From an uncultured Solirubrobacteraceae bacterium (GTDB lineage Bacteria > Actinomycetota > Thermoleophilia > Solirubrobacterales > Solirubrobacteraceae), in contig CATPBV010000049.1 in NCBI GenBank assembly GCA_955652345.1, positions 1 to 9,160 of the forward strand: 9,160 nt of DNA, written 5' to 3'. Each line of letters begins with the position of its first letter. Within the stretch, counting starts at the first letter, position 1. This document shows, in pieces, positions 7,171 to 9,160 of this stretch. The position numbers were made by a program, and so were the translations under genes. The notes under the pieces are model-generated. The model did no database searches and was not told the origin of the DNA. It saw only the letters and a program-made list of their open reading frames with translations.

Positions 7171-8030
7171 GAGCGCTGATCCTCGGCGGCGGCGGCCAGC
7201 TGGCCTCCGAGCTGTCGGCACTGCTCAGCTCTGATGCGACCGCCTTCAGCCACGAGGCGCTCGACATCTGTGACGGCCCTGCGCTGGACCGTGCCTATCG
7301 CGAGCTCGCGCCCGACGTCGTCTTCAACTGCGCGGCGTTCCACAACGTCGACGAGTGCGAGCGCCAACGCGAGCAGGCGTGGCGCATCAACGTCGAGGCC
7401 GTGCAGGACCTCGCCCGCCGCGGGGTGCCCCTCGTCCACGTCTCGACGAACTACGTGTTCGACGGCCGCCGCGATGAGCCCTACGGAGAGGAAGACCTGC
7501 CCGCGCCGCGATCCGTGTACGCGCTGACGAAGCTCGCCGGCGAGTACGCGGCGCTGGCGTATGGGACGCGCACGCTCGTCGTGCGGAGCGCCGGTCTCTA
7601 CGGCCTGTCTGGGAGCGCCAGCAAGGGAGGGAACTTCGTCCAGCGAATGCTCGCCCGTGCGCGCGAGCAGGGGCACCTGCGGATGGTCGCCGACCAGCGA
7701 CTGCAGCCAACATTCACCGCTGACCTGGCGGCCGCCGTTCTGGAGGCGGTGCGGGCGGGGGGGGCCGGCGTCGTGCACCTGACCGCGGGGGGTGCCTGCT
7801 CCTGGTATGAGTTCACGCAGGCGATCATGGAGCTCGCGGGAGTCGATGTGCAGATCGAGCCGGTTGACACGCAGGTTTCCGCAGGAGGTGTGGACCGGCC
7901 GCTCAACGGTGTCCTGGCGCGGCCGCGGGCCAACGCGCTCGGTCTTTCCGAGCTGCGACCATGGCGCGAGGCGCTCGAGGACTACATGCGGCGGGCGGGT
8001 CTTGCGCTCGGAGTGGGAGGAGCAGCCTGA
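7167..8030 (+). CDS. rmlD: RmlD-like dTDP-4-dehydrorhamnose reductase / sugar-nucleotide 4-ketoreductase
   Basis: A 287-residue SDR reductase, close to the roughly 290-300 usual for RmlD, which reduces dTDP-4-keto-L-rhamnose to dTDP-L-rhamnose with NAD(P)H in the cytoplasm. Visible RmlD features: ILGGGGQLASEL (5-16), the counterpart of the family's GxxGQLG loop; FNCAAFHNVDECE (53-65); VSTNYVFDG (92-100); YALTK (118-122, catalytic Tyr and Lys); RSAGLYG (140-146); ADQRLQPTFTADLA (175-188). Two positions depart from the common pattern: STNYVFDG for STDYVFDG, and RSAGLYG for RTSWVYG, so a related 4-keto sugar may be the substrate. The start is GTG at 7167, overlapping the previous TGA as GTGA, which suggests translational coupling. 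A frame extending upstream to 6453 is not used, because it is a shadow of the SDR gene. An eight-G run at 7757-7764 lies inside the gene without breaking it. Confidence 0.88.
   Translation: MRALILGGGGQLASELSALLSSDATAFSHEALDICDGPALDRAYRELAPDVVFNCAAFHNVDECERQREQAWRINVEAVQDLARRGVPLVHVSTNYVFDGRRDEPYGEEDLPAPRSVYALTKLAGEYAALAYGTRTLVVRSAGLYGLSGSASKGGNFVQRMLARAREQGHLRMVADQRLQPTFTADLAAAVLEAVRAGGAGVVHLTAGGACSWYEFTQAIMELAGVDVQIEPVDTQVSAGGVDRPLNGVLARPRANALGLSELRPWREALEDYMRRAGLALGVGGAA
8015..8022 (+). promoter_or_regulatory. Ribosome binding site of the rmlC-like gene
   Basis: GGGAGGAG ends 7 nt before ATG at 8030 and lies within the last codons of rmlD. It decides the start at 8030 over an in-frame ATG at 7961 inside rmlD, and pairs with the TGATG stop-start overlap. 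Confidence 0.75.
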
Positions 8031-8602
8031 TGGAGAGACTCGAGACCAAGCTCGACGGCCCGGCGCTGCTCGCGCCGCGGGTGATCGGCGACGAGCGCGG
8101 GTTCTTCTGCGAGACCTACCGCCGGAGCGCGTTCGCCGAGCTCGGCATTCCCGAGGAGATGGTGCAGGACAACCACTCGCGCTCCAGCCACGGGATCGTG
8201 CGGGGCTTGCATTTCCAGATCGGCGACGGTGCCGCGAAGCTGGTGCGGTGCGCGCGCGGCGCGATCTACGACGTCGTCGTCGACATCCGCAGGCGCTCTC
8301 CCAACTTCGGCCAGTGGGAAGGCTTCGAGCTGACCGAGGAGAACATGCGGATCGCCTACTGTCCGATCGGGTTCGCGCACGGGTTCTGCGTGATCAGCGA
8401 GGTCGCCGACGTGATGTACAAGCAGAGCAACTACTACTCGGACGCGACCGAGCGCGGCATTGCCTACAACGATCCAGACGTGGCGATTCGATGGCCGCTG
8501 CCGACGGAGTCGCTTAGGCCATCCCAGCGCGACGCGACGGCCCCCCGGCTCAGCGAGATCGCGGATCAGCTGCCGTTCGTGTACGCCGGCTCCGGCGTCT
8601 GA
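8030..8602 (+). CDS. rmlC: RmlC-like dTDP-4-dehydrorhamnose 3,5-epimerase
   Basis: A 190-residue cupin-fold sugar-nucleotide epimerase, near the ~180-190 usual for RmlC, which epimerises dTDP-4-keto-6-deoxyglucose at C3 and C5. It shows DERGFFCETYRRSAF (21-35), QDNHSRSSHGIVRGLHFQ (46-63) with the catalytic His at 61, KLVRCARGAIYDVVVDIR (70-87) with the conserved Lys70, PIGFAHGFCV (112-121), YKQSNYYS (130-137) with the family's conserved Tyr region, and YNDPDVAIRWP (146-156) closing the fold. All key groups appear present, so it should be active. The start ATG shares one base with the rmlD stop (TGATG). The stop lies inside the 3' end of the convergent GT2 gene. True 3,5-epimerase is likely; a 3- or 5-only epimerase for another deoxysugar cannot be excluded. 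Confidence 0.92.
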   Translation: MERLETKLDGPALLAPRVIGDERGFFCETYRRSAFAELGIPEEMVQDNHSRSSHGIVRGLHFQIGDGAAKLVRCARGAIYDVVVDIRRRSPNFGQWEGFELTEENMRIAYCPIGFAHGFCVISEVADVMYKQSNYYSDATERGIAYNDPDVAIRWPLPTESLRPSQRDATAPRLSEIADQLPFVYAGSGV

Positions 8603-9160
8603 CGGCTGGTCCCATGTCCCCTCTGCCGGGCAGCCACGACGGCGGGGGCCCGGTACGCCCGGCGAGGAATGCGGCCACGCCGACCCACGTCGCGCAGCAC
8701 TGAATCAGCGCTACGCGGCGGCGCGGTCCGATCACCGCGCGGCGCAGCAGGCGCCCCGTCTGCCGTACGTGCATGGCCAGCATCGGCCGTAACGCGGATC
8801 GCCCCACAGCCGCCTGGGCGTAGCGGAGCCCGTTGCGCGCAAGCAGGAACGCGACCGGACCCGGTCGCGACAGGGCCCCGGCACTCTGCTCCGCGACGGC
8901 GCCGGGCACCAGGCCAACCGACCATCCGGCCCGCTCGAGACGCAGGCACAGCTCGGCGTCCTCGGTGTAGCCGAACATCCGCGTGTCATATAGCCCCGCT
9001 TCACGTAGGGCTCGGCTTCGCAGCATGATCGAGGAGCCGTCGAGCCAGGTGCGCGGCGTCAGAGCCACGCCGTCGACCGCGGCCGGCCGCTGAGAGCCCC
9101 CCCGCTGAGAGGCCCCCCGGTGAGGGTCCCCCGCGGCGGGGCCAGCCTCGAGCGCACTGC
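8550..9160 (-). CDS. Glycosyltransferase family 2 (GT-A), C-terminal part only; N-terminus beyond right edge
   Basis: The minus-strand frame is open from the right window edge to TGA at 8550, giving 202 visible residues; the start and catalytic N-terminal half lie outside. A GTG at 9068 could start a shorter frame, but the reading frame is unbroken upstream of it and homologues have a whole GT-A domain there, so it is not taken as the start. Visible motifs, counted from the edge: TWLDGSSIMLRSRALREAGLYD (38-59, split here only for description), matching the GT2 acceptor-loop pattern, and FGYTEDAELCLRLERAGW (62-79), matching the ED-x-x-LCxR catalytic motif. The His that commonly follows the next strand (pAvv-x-H) is Gln at 91 (VAEQSAG). 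A membrane-proximal hydrophobic stretch lies near 155-166, then an Arg-rich tail. It is probably a rhamnosyl-type or other sugar transferase for the same polysaccharide. It overlaps rmlC tail to tail by 53 bp. Confidence 0.85.
   Translation of the reverse strand, partial: SALEAGPAAGDPHRGASQRGGSQRPAAVDGVALTPRTWLDGSSIMLRSRALREAGLYDTRMFGYTEDAELCLRLERAGWSVGLVPGAVAEQSAGALSRPGPVAFLLARNGLRYAQAAVGRSALRPMLAMHVRQTGRLLRRAVIGPRRRVALIQCCATWVGVAAFLAGRTGPPPSWLPGRGDMGPAVRRRSRRTRTAADPRSR
8583..8598. repeat. 7-bp perfect inverted repeat at the end of rmlC
   Basis: ACGCCGG-CT-CCGGCGT lies just before the rmlC stop. The 2-nt loop means the real hairpin would have about 5-6 pairs. There is no T-run on either strand, so it is not a classic terminator, but it sits exactly where two convergent transcripts meet and might help end one or both. 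Confidence 0.3.
9090..9134 (-). repeat. Three imperfect 15-bp tandem units inside the GT2 gene
   Basis: On the plus strand the units start at 9090 (CTGAGAGCCCCCCCG), 9105 (CTGAGAGGCCCCCCG) and 9120 (GTGAGGGTCCCCCGC). The first two differ at one base, the third is more diverged. Units are a multiple of three, so copies keep the frame and encode five-residue repeats (RGGSQ, RGASQ, AGDPH) in a variable loop upstream of the acceptor motif of the glycosyltransferase. Confidence 0.7.

Noticed and set aside
8583..8640. Intrinsic terminator after rmlC
   Set aside because: The inverted repeat has only a 2-nt loop and no T-run on either strand, so a terminator call is not supported; it is listed only as a repeat.
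1..9160. Mobile element, CRISPR array, tRNA or toxin-antitoxin pair
   Set aside because: No transposase or integrase motif, no terminal inverted repeats, no regularly spaced repeats, no cloverleaf-like sequence and no small paired ORFs were seen.

Overview
The window is GC-rich DNA, with third codon positions strongly biased to G or C in every real gene. It is almost fully coding and holds part of a cell-surface polysaccharide locus. The base composition, the fusion of a Wzz-type domain to a tyrosine autokinase in one protein, and the frequent GTG starts fit a high-GC actinobacterium. A Thermoleophilia-like lineage is a guess; no rRNA or other marker gene is present to confirm it.

Left half, minus strand, read from about 5.84 kb down to the left edge: a four-gene series encoding a Wzz-domain/BY-kinase chain-length regulator (4267-5841), a Wzx-type flippase (2500-4137), a Wzy/O-antigen-ligase-type polymerase (989-2488) and a GT4 glycosyltransferase (1-978) cut by the left edge. 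The gaps are 129, 11 and 10 bp, so this looks like one transcription unit. A 207-210 bp intergenic region (5842 to about 6051) separates it from a plus-strand operon transcribed the other way.

Right half, plus strand: an extended-SDR nucleotide-sugar epimerase/dehydratase (6052-7170), an RmlD-like 4-ketoreductase (7167-8030) and an RmlC-like 3,5-epimerase (8030-8602). These are joined by 4-bp and 1-bp overlaps and are translationally coupled. No rmlA or rmlB lies in the window. A second glycosyltransferase (GT2, 8550-9160) lies on the minus strand, is cut by the right edge, and converges on and overlaps the 3' end of rmlC by 53 bp.

Taken together, the plus operon would make an activated deoxysugar such as dTDP-L-rhamnose or a variant. 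The two glycosyltransferases would use nucleotide sugars to build a lipid-linked repeat unit, Wzx would flip it, Wzy would polymerise it, and the BY-kinase would control chain length or assembly. This is a recognisable Wzx/Wzy-dependent pathway. I see no phage, IS element, CRISPR array, tRNA or rRNA, and nothing that clearly amounts to an undescribed system. The points worth a second look are residue departures in RmlD, an SDR of unassigned substrate in the deoxysugar operon, a convergent coding overlap, a small tandem repeat inside the GT2, a hairpin just upstream of the flippase start, and the divergent control region.
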